38,616 nt of DNA from Paracoccus wurundjeri (lineage in GTDB: Bacteria; Pseudomonadota; Alphaproteobacteria; Rhodobacterales; Rhodobacteraceae): the NCBI RefSeq assembly GCF_030678915.1, contig NZ_JAUUTZ010000037.1, forward strand, positions 1-38,616. The letters run 5' to 3'. The number at the start of each line of letters is the position of its first letter. Position 1 is the first letter of the stretch. Both the position numbers and the translations under genes were made by a program. The notes under the pieces were generated by a model that saw only the letters and a list, made by a program, of their open reading frames with translations, was not told where the DNA came from and ran no database searches. Of this stretch, positions 1 to 7,946 are shown one piece after another.

Positions 1-165
1 TTATTTGGGGGGGTTTTGGGTGTTTGGGGCGGCGGTTTTAACTGCGCACCGGCGGGACCCGGGCGCCCGGGGTGGGGGGGGGGGGCGGCCCCCGGACCCC
101 CGAGGTATTTACCGCAAAGAAGAAGCAGAGGAAGGGGAAGCGAAACCGGACTGGTGCGGCGGGCT
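1..165. other. Contig-end region, low-complexity G/T runs
   Basis: No gene is supported here. The first 90 bases are almost pure G runs broken by T and C, unlike the rest of the window, and are probably unreliable contig-end sequence. From about 81 a recognisable extragenic repeat begins (annotated separately), followed by the 3' end of the hydrolase gene on the opposite strand. An open frame crosses this stretch but its composition is an artefact of the G runs. Confidence 0.6.
81..126 (+). repeat. Rhodobacterales-type extragenic repeat, copy 1
   Basis: A GC-rich block ending in GGACCCCCGAGGTATTT is followed by a purine-rich CAAAGAAGAAG. The same architecture recurs on the - strand at 37649-37694. 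From memory, GGGGCTCTGCCCCCGGACCCCCGAGGTATTTGG-like elements are widespread between genes in Rhodobacterales; I could not check this. It lies just downstream of the hydrolase stop codon and close to the contig end, as expected if a dispersed repeat broke the assembly. Confidence 0.6.
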
Positions 166-1245
166 CTAATCTGTCCCCTGAGTCTGCCAGGCACATATTC
201 CCAGGAAGTCACCCTCATCGACCTCCTTGTTAGGGATGAGTCTGCTTTCTCCCTCGCGGCAGGTGACCGTGTAGTCATCATATCCCGCCATATCGGCAAG
301 GATCTGGTCCCAGTGCCGGTATTGTACGGTATGGCCCTCGTCTGGATAAACAACGGCCTTCACGACATTGGAAAATGCGGATTGCCATTGCCGCATTTCC
401 TCGACAGGCACCGCCTCGTCGGCTTCACCATAATAAAGATAGACAGGCGCCTGAATTTTTGTTGTGTCGGCCACCGCATCCTGGCCGCAAACCAGCATGG
501 ATTCATGCGTCAGTGCAGCCGGATCGCCCAATTGCCCGCCAACATAGAAAGAGCGCGTTCCGTCGGCATAGGCTCTCGTCTGCCAGCCCGGAACGACCAG
601 CACCGGTGATCCGGGCACGCCCCACCAGTCCTTCGGGTTAAGGGTATAGGCGGCAAGGCTTTCGTTCCAATCTTCCGCACTGCGCGAACAATCCGGCTCT
701 GTCCGGGTCGGAAGGGTCCGGGATACCGCGGCGCCCGCATGAATCGAAATGACCCGGTCAGGCACGGCTGCCGCAAGATGCGCCGCATAGGCCCCGCCGC
801 CTGAAATCGCCATGATCGCAAATTTGTCGATGCCGAGATGATCCAGTACGGCCAGCACCTCGCCCGTGTAATCCGCATAATCAAGGCTTGGGTCGAATTC
901 GGATTCCCCGAAACCGTTCCGCTCGACCGAGATGATCCGAAGTCCGAGTTCCTCCCGCATGGTGCGGGCGAACTCGGTCAGCTGGAATGCCTCGAGACTG
1001 GTGCCTTGCCCTCCGATGAACACGACAGGCCGATCCTGCCCGTTTCCCTCATCGATATAGAAAGAGACCCGCCCGTCCTTTGACAAAGAATACACTTCCG
1101 CCCCGATATGGTCGAATTCATCCTGAAGTCGGAACGCTTCAGGATCCCCCGGCGGCACATCCGCTGCCACGATGTCATCGGATAGTGCGGGGGTTCCGCC
1201 TATGATGCCATAGGCGGCAATCGCGGCGAGATGCAGTCTCTTCAT
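166..1245 (-). CDS. Exported alpha/beta hydrolase
   Basis: A 359-residue secreted protein of the alpha/beta hydrolase fold. Residues 1-22 form a short signal peptide (MKRLHLAAIAAYGIIGG then TPALSDD), so it probably acts in the periplasm. The fold is shown by the VVFIGGQGTS oxyanion-hole region (about 75-83), the RNGFGES loop (about 109-115) and the nucleophile elbow AISGGGAYA with Ser148, plus a C-terminal DEGHTVQYRH carrying the likely catalytic His. The elbow has Ala in place of the usual first Gly. The start at 1245 is chosen because GGAGG lies just upstream and a signal peptide follows; the frame stays open for 47 more codons upstream. It is divergent from the LysR gene at 1556, which may control it. 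Substrate unknown. Confidence 0.85.
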   Translation of the reverse strand: MKRLHLAAIAAYGIIGGTPALSDDIVAADVPPGDPEAFRLQDEFDHIGAEVYSLSKDGRVSFYIDEGNGQDRPVVFIGGQGTSLEAFQLTEFARTMREELGLRIISVERNGFGESEFDPSLDYADYTGEVLAVLDHLGIDKFAIMAISGGGAYAAHLAAAVPDRVISIHAGAAVSRTLPTRTEPDCSRSAEDWNESLAAYTLNPKDWWGVPGSPVLVVPGWQTRAYADGTRSFYVGGQLGDPAALTHESMLVCGQDAVADTTKIQAPVYLYYGEADEAVPVEEMRQWQSAFSNVVKAVVYPDEGHTVQYRHWDQILADMAGYDDYTVTCREGESRLIPNKEVDEGDFLGICAWQTQGTD

Positions 1246-1555
1246 CTGGGCTACCTCCGTAAGGAAATCCGCATAGCCGGCAGCAAGCGTGCCGGCGCGG
1301 AAGAATTGCCGAAAATGTGCGGGCCGAATGCAGTTTAAACAGGGTAGCCGGCAGCAGCAGGCAAAAAGCGCAGGAAAATAGACCAAATGCGCAAAGTCAT
1401 GCTGTTATGGCGTTCGTGGGGTCCTGCAAGGAGATCATGCCCGCCAGTGATAAGGCGACAAGGGGCAAGCGGCTGGAAAATACTTGGTTTGCGACCCCAT
1501 CTGCTTCATGTTTGCCGCACAAACATCTGCAATTTCCTGCAACGCGGAAGTGATC
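1246..1555. promoter_or_regulatory. Divergent intergenic region, hydrolase / LysR
   Basis: This 310-base gap holds the promoters of the divergent hydrolase and LysR genes and no convincing ORF. Close to the LysR start (1527-1542) is CTGCAATTTCCTGCAA, an imperfect dyad related to the perfect palindrome in front of the TRAP operon at 2610-2625. It is a plausible autoregulatory LysR site. Confidence 0.5.
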
Positions 1556-2473
1556 ATGCATCTGCAACTTTCCTTTCGGACACTCCGCTACATCGTGGAA
1601 ACGGCGGATTGCGAAAGCGTGACCGAAGCTGCACGAAGACTGAACGTCACCCAACCCTCGGTTTCGTCAGCCGTGGCACAGGCTGAAAAGGAACTTGGCG
1701 TTCAGATTTTCATACGCCACCATGCGCGCGGAATGACCCTTTCCGTAGCGGGGAAACAACTGGTCGACGAAGCCCGGCTGCTTCTGGCACAGGCAACCGA
1801 ATTCGCACGCCTGACGCAGTCCCTTGGCGACCCGCTTAGCGGCGAGATCGTCGTCGGCAGCTTTCCGACCCTTGCGATGCGCTACATGCCGCAGATCATC
1901 GGCGGGTTCGCCAAGCTGTTTCCCAATATCAGCGTCCGCCTGATCGAAGGCGATCAAAACGAGATCCTGTCGGCACTTGCCAGTGGCCGGATGGAGGTCG
2001 CGCTGGCCTATGATTTTGCACTGCCGCCCGAGATTCACGGGCACGAGCTGGCAGCCTTGCCGCCCTTTGCCCTGCTTGCCCCGGATCACCGGCTTGCAGG
2101 CGAAAAGGCCGTGCGGCTGGTGGATTTGGCAGACGACCCTTTCATCCTGCTGGATCTGCCCCATTCACGCGATTATTTCAGCAGTCTGTTCGCAGCCTGC
2201 GGTTTGCAGCCGAATATCGCTTTCCGCACCCGCTCGCCCGAACTTGTACGGGGGCTGGTCGGCAATGGCAGGGGATTTTCCCTGCATAATGTGCTGCCGC
2301 TTGGCCCGGTTGCGTATGATGGCAGCCGCATCGCGATGCTGCCTGTCCATGATGATCTGCCGCCTGCGCGCGCGATGCTATTGCATCTGGCCCGTCAGGA
2401 TCTGCGGCCGGCGGTCCGGGCGTTTTCGGACCATTTGCGCAACTCATTTGCCGCCGGTGCATTCGCTGCGTAG
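1556..2473 (+). CDS. LysR-family transcriptional regulator
   Basis: A 305-residue LysR-type regulator of normal length. The N-terminal winged helix-turn-helix covers about residues 5-65 (SVTEAARRLNVTQPSVSSAV is the HTH core), followed by the linker helix and a periplasmic-binding-protein-like effector domain from about 90. The start at 1556 puts the usual LRYIVETADCES stretch at the N-terminus; a longer in-frame start at 1484 would add 24 unrelated residues. It is transcribed in the same direction as the TRAP operon beginning at 2691 and away from the hydrolase, so it probably regulates one or both. Its effector domain shares the unusual LLDLPHSRDYFSSLF stretch with the LysR at 16466 (LLDMPHSSDYFLSMF), marking them as members of one subfamily. 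Effector unknown. Confidence 0.93.
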   Translation: MHLQLSFRTLRYIVETADCESVTEAARRLNVTQPSVSSAVAQAEKELGVQIFIRHHARGMTLSVAGKQLVDEARLLLAQATEFARLTQSLGDPLSGEIVVGSFPTLAMRYMPQIIGGFAKLFPNISVRLIEGDQNEILSALASGRMEVALAYDFALPPEIHGHELAALPPFALLAPDHRLAGEKAVRLVDLADDPFILLDLPHSRDYFSSLFAACGLQPNIAFRTRSPELVRGLVGNGRGFSLHNVLPLGPVAYDGSRIAMLPVHDDLPPARAMLLHLARQDLRPAVRAFSDHLRNSFAAGAFAA

Positions 2474-2609
2474 CCAATGGCTTTTTCCTGCATAGATTCG
2501 ACCCGCCCCAGCATTGAATAGCGTCAATTTATGCGCCGCATAGGCAACCGTTTTCTCGATGGCCAAACTTCTTAAACTGCTGCGATTAAAGGCAGTTTTT
2601 TTGGCATTT

Positions 2610-2625
2610 GCTGCAATTTTGCAGC
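2610..2625. promoter_or_regulatory. Perfect palindrome, probable LysR operator
   Basis: GCTGCAA-TT-TTGCAGC is a perfect 16-base palindrome 65 bases before the dctP start. It resembles the CTGCAATTTCCTGCAA dyad just before the adjacent lysR gene. LysR sites are usually interrupted dyads around a T-N11-A core; the position and the duplicate copy make the neighbouring LysR protein the natural candidate ligand. Confidence 0.5.
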
Positions 2626-2690
2626 CAGTTTTCTGTTGCGGAAAAGGTATCGCGCATCCGATCATCATGAAAACACAACAGGAGGTTCGG

Positions 2691-3671
2691 ATGAACAGAC
2701 TTGCCAGGAATACGCTGGTTTCGGCAATTGCGATGCTCATGATCGGAACGGGCGCCACGGCTGAAACGAAGATGCGGCTTGCGGTCGAAACCACCAGTGG
2801 CGATCCGACGCATGTCATGCTTTCGACCTTCCGCGACGCGCTGGCGGAAAGCGCGGGCGATGAGGTGTCGTTCGTGTTCAACGATGGCGGCTCGCTGGGC
2901 GACGAACACGCCCTGAGCGAGTTGATCCGCGCGGGCGCTGTCGATGTCATCCCGATGGGAACAGACGGCGTTGCTGCGCTTGATAATCATTATGCGATTT
3001 TCGACACGCCGTTTCTGTTTGCCAGCAAGGAACAGGCGCGCAGCGCGCTGGATGGTGAATTCGGCGAGGCCATGGCGTCATCGCTGCGCGAAAAGGCCAA
3101 TCTGGAGGTACTCGCCTTTGGCGAGTTGGGCGTACGCGTCATCAGCAATTCCAAGCGCGAGATCAACACTCCCGCCGATTTGTCGGGCCTGAAACTGCGC
3201 ACCCCCAGCAGCCCCACGCGAATGATGGCGTTCCAGACTTTGGGTGCCGCCCCGACGAATCTGCCTCTGGGCGAGGTCTATATGGGCCTGAAGCAGGGCG
3301 TCATCGACGGGCAGGAAAATCCCCTGTCGGTCATCAAGGAATTCTCGTTGCATGAAGCGCAGCCTTATATCTCGCTGACGAACCACATCTACACGCCGAT
3401 CACGCTGGTCATGAATGGCGCTGCCTATGACGCGCTGGACGATGAGATGAAAGCCAGCGTCAAAAGCGCCGCCGAAGCCGGGGTAGCCGCAACCCGCACC
3501 TTGTCGGACGAAAGCGACGCATCGCTGGTCAAGGAATTCCGTGATGCGGGCATAACCGTCACCGAACCCGACATCCCCGCCTTCCAGAAAGCCGCAGAGC
3601 CCGTGCGCGCCAAAATCGCCGAGGTCGTCTCGGCCGAATTCATGGACGCGATCGAGGGCATGATCCAATGA
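2691..3671 (+). CDS. dctP: TRAP transporter solute-binding protein DctP
   Basis: A 326-residue periplasmic substrate-binding protein of the DctP family, the high-affinity receptor of a TRAP uptake system for organic acids. A signal peptide covers about residues 1-23 (ending TGATAE). Family marks include the GGSLGDEHALSELIRAGAVD segment, ISNSKREINTPADLSGLKLR with the Arg that normally clamps a substrate carboxylate, and the GLKQGVIDGQENPLS hinge. The start at 2691 follows a strong GGAGG; an upstream frame extension lacks a signal sequence. The stop overlaps the next ATG (ATGA), so the racemase-family gene is translationally coupled. The substrate is not predictable beyond a carboxylate. Confidence 0.94.
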   Translation: MNRLARNTLVSAIAMLMIGTGATAETKMRLAVETTSGDPTHVMLSTFRDALAESAGDEVSFVFNDGGSLGDEHALSELIRAGAVDVIPMGTDGVAALDNHYAIFDTPFLFASKEQARSALDGEFGEAMASSLREKANLEVLAFGELGVRVISNSKREINTPADLSGLKLRTPSSPTRMMAFQTLGAAPTNLPLGEVYMGLKQGVIDGQENPLSVIKEFSLHEAQPYISLTNHIYTPITLVMNGAAYDALDDEMKASVKSAAEAGVAATRTLSDESDASLVKEFRDAGITVTEPDIPAFQKAAEPVRAKIAEVVSAEFMDAIEGMIQ

Positions 3672-4444
3672 ACCATATGCAGAAAACCCACCCGCAATTC
3701 ATGCCCGACGGCTCGGGCGATCTGGCACGGATCGGTCTGATCTACATCGCATCTTCCGTCGTTATGGAAGAAGAGATGTGGGCCATGTCGGCGCGGGGCA
3801 TTTCCACCCATACCGCGCGCATCCGTCTGCCCAAGGTCACCGTCGAGGGGATCGAAGAGATGATGAACGCGCCCGAACTTGAAACTGCGGCGCGTCATGC
3901 CGCAGCGCCGCCCATCGACGTTTTGTGCTTTGGTGGCACAAGCGCGTCGTTCCTGCATGGAACCGCCTATGACAAGGCGTTGATCCAAAAGATCGAAGGC
4001 TGGGTTCCGGGGCCTAAGGTCACTACCGCTTCGACCGCAACACTGGCCGCGCTGCGACAGGTCGGTGCCGGCAAGGTGGCGCTGGCGACGCCCTATGTCA
4101 GCACGATCCATGAACGCGCCATCCGCTTTCTGTCGGAAAACGGACATGAGGTGGTAAAAAGCGCGCATCTCGACATCACCGACGATCATGCGCTGGCCGA
4201 GGTTCCGCTGGAAAAGGTTTATGATCACGTTCTGTCGGTCGATCATCCCGATGCGACGGCGATTTTCGTATCCTGCACGAATTTCCGTACTGTCGGCGCG
4301 ATTGCGGCGCTGGAAGAACGGCTGGGCAAACCCGTGGTTTCTGCCATTCAGGCGTCGTTCTGGCACTGCCTGGATCTGGCGGGCGTGAAGGGGGCAAAGC
4401 CCGGATATGGAAGCCTGTTCAAGGGGTACGAAGAAGATGTCTGA
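3668..4444 (+). CDS. Maleate isomerase / Asp-Glu racemase family enzyme
   Basis: A 258-residue cytoplasmic protein of the Asp/Glu racemase superfamily, the group containing maleate cis-trans isomerase, arylmalonate decarboxylase and hydantoin racemase. It has the two catalytic cysteines of the isomerase/racemase type: Cys87 in VLCFGGTSAS and Cys203 in VSCTNFRT. It overlaps dctP (ATGA) and dctQ (8 bases), placing an intracellular enzyme within the transporter operon. It therefore most likely acts on the imported acid, for example by isomerising or racemising it. Two cysteines argue against a pure decarboxylase, which keeps only one. The exact reaction cannot be told from sequence. Confidence 0.85.
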   Translation: MNHMQKTHPQFMPDGSGDLARIGLIYIASSVVMEEEMWAMSARGISTHTARIRLPKVTVEGIEEMMNAPELETAARHAAAPPIDVLCFGGTSASFLHGTAYDKALIQKIEGWVPGPKVTTASTATLAALRQVGAGKVALATPYVSTIHERAIRFLSENGHEVVKSAHLDITDDHALAEVPLEKVYDHVLSVDHPDATAIFVSCTNFRTVGAIAALEERLGKPVVSAIQASFWHCLDLAGVKGAKPGYGSLFKGYEEDV

Positions 4445-4928
4445 CAGTGTTACCGCCGATCGCCCGCGCGGCGCGGTGCGGCGCCATGCCTTGGCAATTG
4501 TCGAGACCGCAGCCATTTTTCTGCTGGTCGTCCTCGTGATGCTGGTTCTTTGCAATTCGATCGGGCGATACCTGTTTTCGCGATCACTGCCCTGGACCGA
4601 GGAGGTCGTGACAGCCCTGCTGATGTGGCTTGGCGGGCTGGGCATTACAGTGGCCGCGCTGCGCAACGGGCTGATATCCTGCGCGATCTGGACGTCGCGT
4701 CTTGGAGTCGCAGCACAGAATCGCCTTCGGATAGCGCAAAACCTGTTCGGCATCGCGACGATGGCCGGGCTTGCATGGTTTGCCTGGCAATATCTGGGAA
4801 TCTTCGGGGGCGATATCACTCCGCTGATCGGAATGCCCAAGGCCGTGCCGATCAGCGGCATCATCGGCTGCGCGGCGGGGATGTCGCTGGCCTTCGTCAT
4901 CGACCTGATCGCACCGGAGGATCTGTAA
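4437..4928 (+). CDS. dctQ: TRAP transporter small permease DctQ
   Basis: A 163-residue, four-helix inner-membrane subunit of the TRAP transporter. Hydrophobic segments lie at about residues 22-45, 55-75, 95-118 and 130-153. The typical small-permease NSIGRYLF segment and the PWTEEVV stretch before helix 2 are present. The chosen ATG overlaps the preceding stop by 8 bases; a start 10 codons earlier is possible but lies deeper in the racemase gene. The stop TAA overlaps the dctM ATG (TAATG), so the two membrane subunits are coupled. Confidence 0.92.
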   Translation: MSDSVTADRPRGAVRRHALAIVETAAIFLLVVLVMLVLCNSIGRYLFSRSLPWTEEVVTALLMWLGGLGITVAALRNGLISCAIWTSRLGVAAQNRLRIAQNLFGIATMAGLAWFAWQYLGIFGGDITPLIGMPKAVPISGIIGCAAGMSLAFVIDLIAPEDL

Positions 4929-6208
4929 TGCTGGGTCTTGCTGCCATAACACTGGGCATCCTGTGCGTTCTGGTACTGCTTGGGTTGCCGGTGGTGATAT
5001 CGCTGGTCGCGTCGGTCCTGATGTTTCTGGCATTCTCGGGTGGCTGGGCGCTTGCCCTGCCCCAGCAGGTGCTGGCGGGCGTAGGGGATTACCTGCTGAT
5101 CACGCTGCCCCTGTTCATCCTCGCCGGGGGTATCATGAACACCACCGGCATCGCGGATAAGCTGTTCGATTTCGGCGCGGCTCTTGTGGGATGGATGCGG
5201 GGCGGGCTGGCGCATGTCAATGTCGCTTCCAGCGTCATGTTCGGAGGCATGATCGGCACATCGGTCGCCGACCTTGCGGGAACCGGCTCGGTGATGATCC
5301 CGAAGATGAAGACCAGCGGCTATCCCGGCCCCTTCGCGGCGGCGGTCACGGCGACTTCTTCCGGGATCGGAGTGCTGATCCCGCCAAGCTCGCCGATGAT
5401 CCTGTATTCGGTGGTGACCGGCACATCCCTGGGGGCGCTGTTTCTTGCCGGGGTCGTTCCCGGAATCTTGATGGCCGGGGTGATGATGATCACCATTTCG
5501 GTCCTTGCCCGCAAAAGTGGCTGGCAACCGATGAATTCGTTCGAATGGTCGCGGGTCACGCATACAGGTATTCATGCGATCCTGCCGCTTGGGATGCCGG
5601 TCATTATCCTCAGCGGGCTCATCTTCGGCATCTTCACCGCGACCGAAGCCGGGGCCTTTGCCGTGGCCTATGCCCTGGCGCTTGCGGGGCTGGTTTACCG
5701 CACCCTGACACTGACAAAGCTGCGTCAGGCACTGGTGGATTCGGCCATCCTGGCGGGCGAGGTGCTGATGGTCGTGGGCTTCTCTACCGCGCTTGGCTGG
5801 GCCTTGTCGCAGGCCGGCGTGCCATCGGCACTTGCCCTTGGGATCGACGGCTTGTTCCCGTTCGAAAGCGTGACGATGCGCATCTTTGTCTTGCTGCTGC
5901 TGGCATTGATCGCCGGCATGGTGCTGGATCCCCTGATCCCCATGATCATGCCGGTGCTGCTGCCGGCGCTTTTGGCGATGGATGTGGATCTGGTGCATTT
6001 CGGCGTATTGATGGTGATGACCGTTGTGATCGGACAGGTTACGCCGCCGGTCGCCATCGCACTGCTTGTCGCGGCCAAGATCGGCAAGGACGATGTCTGG
6101 GCAGTAACCCGCGCGAACATGCCGTTTCTTTACGCGCTAGTCATCGCGCTGGTGATCCTGACATTGTTCCCGGCCTTGTCGACGACCCTGCCCGCATTGA
6201 TGAACTAG
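4928..6208 (+). CDS. dctM: TRAP transporter large permease DctM
   Basis: A 426-residue polytopic inner-membrane protein, the main transport subunit of a sodium-driven TRAP system. It is hydrophobic throughout, with about a dozen membrane segments. Family signatures include MFGGMIGTSVADLAGTGSVM, TATSSGIGVLIPPSSPMILY and LDPLIPMIMPVLLP, and the C-terminal VIGQVTPPVAIALLVAAKI. GGAGG lies 8 bases before the ATG, within the end of dctQ. It is the last gene of the TRAP operon; a possible terminator follows at 6282-6324. Confidence 0.95.
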   Translation: MLGLAAITLGILCVLVLLGLPVVISLVASVLMFLAFSGGWALALPQQVLAGVGDYLLITLPLFILAGGIMNTTGIADKLFDFGAALVGWMRGGLAHVNVASSVMFGGMIGTSVADLAGTGSVMIPKMKTSGYPGPFAAAVTATSSGIGVLIPPSSPMILYSVVTGTSLGALFLAGVVPGILMAGVMMITISVLARKSGWQPMNSFEWSRVTHTGIHAILPLGMPVIILSGLIFGIFTATEAGAFAVAYALALAGLVYRTLTLTKLRQALVDSAILAGEVLMVVGFSTALGWALSQAGVPSALALGIDGLFPFESVTMRIFVLLLLALIAGMVLDPLIPMIMPVLLPALLAMDVDLVHFGVLMVMTVVIGQVTPPVAIALLVAAKIGKDDVWAVTRANMPFLYALVIALVILTLFPALSTTLPALMN

Positions 6209-6514
6209 ACTGCGGGCAGATGCCGAAACGGTATCCGCGCGGGCCGGAATATCCGCGCGGCGATCCGAAAGACCGGAAGAAATGCATCCGCACCGCAAAG
6301 CGGCGGTGTCATGATGCATATTTTCCGACCATCGCAGCTTGAGGCGGGTTTTTCCTGCTTTCTACCACGGAATTTACTTCTTTTCTCTGCGGGGCTCTTC
6401 GCGCAGTTCTGAATTGAACAACGGTTCCGCCAGCCATTCTGCGTCCTCGCGGCGCGCGCGATACGGACATTCCAAACCGCTTTGCCAAGATGACCCAAAC
6501 CCAAGGAAATGAAT
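6209..6514. other. Intergenic gap after the TRAP operon
   Basis: No gene is supported in these 306 bases. The first half holds a candidate terminator (6282-6324). The second half is pyrimidine-rich and probably carries the promoter of the monooxygenase at 6515. A short exact direct repeat, ATCCGCGCGG, occurs twice near 6233-6260 without obvious meaning. Confidence 0.4.
6282..6324 (+). terminator. Candidate terminator of TRAP operon
   Basis: A nested hairpin: ATGCAT (6282-6287) pairs with ATGCAT (6314-6319), and CACCGC (6291-6296) pairs with GCGGTG (6303-6308) around loop AAAGCG. It is followed by a short T run (6321-6324). It sits 73 bases after the dctM stop. Confidence 0.45.
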
Positions 6515-7765
6515 ATGACAGCCGAAAAAACTGACACGCTGGTTGTTGGCGCAGGTCAGGCCGGAATCGCAATGAGCGAACATCTGACCGATATGGGTAT
6601 CCCTCATCTGGTTCTTGAACGGAACCGCGTCGCCGAGCGCTGGCGGTCCGAACGGTGGGATTCCCTGGTCGCCAACGGTCCCGCATGGCACGACCGCTTT
6701 CCCGGTCTTGAATTCGACGACATTCCGCCCGACACCTTCCCCCCGAAAGATCGGATGGTCCGCTATTTCGAAGATTACGCGACGATGATCGACGCCCCCA
6801 TCCGCACGAATGTCGAGGTCAGGCGCGTGAGACGCTGCGAAGGGCGACCGGGCTTTCTGGTAAACACGTCTCAGGGAGATATCGAGGCACAGCGGGTCGT
6901 CGTCGCCACCGGTCCGTTCCAGCTTCCGTCATTCCCGCAGATCGTTCCACAGAATTCCGGCATCACCCAGATCCACTCATCCGCGTACAAAAACCCGGAC
7001 GAACTGCCCGAGGGGCCGGTGCTGGTCGTCGGCGGAGGCGCATCGGGCTCCCAGATTGCCGAGGAATTGCAGCGCGCTGGCCGCAAGGTCTTTCTGTCCA
7101 TCGGAGAGCATTATCGCCCTCCGCGCTCTTATCGGCAGCGCGACTATGTCTGGTGGCTTGGCGTTCTGGGCAAATGGGACGAAATCACGATCCAGGCCAA
7201 GAAAAAGCATGTCGCCTTTGCCGTCAGCGGTTATGATGGCGGCAAGACCATCGATTTCCGTCGTCTGGGCAATGCCGGCATCACCCTGCTTGGCATGACC
7301 ACGGGCTATGATGACGGCGTATTGAAAATCGCCGGTGATCTGGTCGAAAACCTTGCCGAAGGGGATCGCGCCTATCTGGATGTGCTGCGCGAGGCCGACG
7401 CATATGTCGAACGCAACGGTATCGACCTGCCGCCGGAACCCGAGGCCTGGGTTATCCAGCCCGATCCGCCCAGCGTGAAAAATCCGATTCATGAACTGGA
7501 TCTGAAGCAAACCGGTATCACGACCATCATCTGGGCAACCGGCTTCAAATTCGATTTCAACTGGCTCGAGGTCGACGCGTTCCATCCCAACGGCATGCCA
7601 TTCCACAAGCGCGGCATCTCGGCCGAGCAAGGAGTTTACTTCCTCGGCCTGCCGGAATTGACGAACCGGGCGTCATCCTTCATTTACGGATGCTGGTATG
7701 ATGCCAAATACATCGCGACCCATATCGGGATTCAAAGAAACTACGTTTCCTACAGGAAAGCATAG
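6515..7765 (+). CDS. Flavin-dependent monooxygenase (CzcO/FMO-like)
   Basis: A 416-residue two-dinucleotide-binding-domain flavoprotein of the FMO/Baeyer-Villiger-like class. The FAD-binding Rossmann motif VVGAGQAGIA lies at about residues 11-20. A second, NADPH-type motif VVGGGASGSQ lies at about 171-180, and IIWATGFKFD near the C-terminal third is the usual ATG motif. The residues before the second fold, IHSSAYKNP, correspond to the region of the FMO fingerprint. The start at 6515 is preferred over an in-frame ATG at 6509 because AAGGA ends only one base before the latter. It follows the TRAP operon in the same direction, so it may oxidise the imported compound or a product; this is inference. 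Confidence 0.85.
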   Translation: MTAEKTDTLVVGAGQAGIAMSEHLTDMGIPHLVLERNRVAERWRSERWDSLVANGPAWHDRFPGLEFDDIPPDTFPPKDRMVRYFEDYATMIDAPIRTNVEVRRVRRCEGRPGFLVNTSQGDIEAQRVVVATGPFQLPSFPQIVPQNSGITQIHSSAYKNPDELPEGPVLVVGGGASGSQIAEELQRAGRKVFLSIGEHYRPPRSYRQRDYVWWLGVLGKWDEITIQAKKKHVAFAVSGYDGGKTIDFRRLGNAGITLLGMTTGYDDGVLKIAGDLVENLAEGDRAYLDVLREADAYVERNGIDLPPEPEAWVIQPDPPSVKNPIHELDLKQTGITTIIWATGFKFDFNWLEVDAFHPNGMPFHKRGISAEQGVYFLGLPELTNRASSFIYGCWYDAKYIATHIGIQRNYVSYRKA

Positions 7766-7783
7766 CCTGCCGTGCCCGGTATT

Positions 7784-7834
7784 GCGGCAAGCCATCACGC
7801 AACGAGGTTTCGTTCACGGCGCAAGGCTTGCCGC
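7784..7834. other. Long intergenic inverted repeat
   Basis: GCGGCAAGCC (7784-7793) and GGCTTGCCGC (7825-7834) are perfect complements with a 31-base loop that itself contains AACGA-GGTT-TCGTT (7801-7814). The transcript would form a two-part hairpin between the monooxygenase stop and the dehydroquinase-like gene. There is no T run, so it could be a Rho-type or mRNA-stabilising structure, or an operator. Confidence 0.45.
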
Positions 7835-7946
7835 CGGCCGGGCGCGCCAATGAACGCATCGCGCAGGAAACGGTGACATTGCGCGTTTGGATCTGTGCAA
7901 TTGCCCGCTATCCGCGCCGTGCCGCCCAAGCAACAAGGATCACATC

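Noticed and set aside
3425..5998. 857-codon open frame on the - strand opposite the TRAP operon
   Set aside because: It is antisense to three well-supported genes, is rich in His, Arg and Gln as expected for the shadow of GC-rich coding DNA, and shows no domain.
5191..6342. 383-codon + strand frame inside dctM
   Set aside because: Out-of-frame shadow of dctM with Arg/Gly/Asp-rich low-complexity translation; dctM motifs are unambiguous in the other frame.
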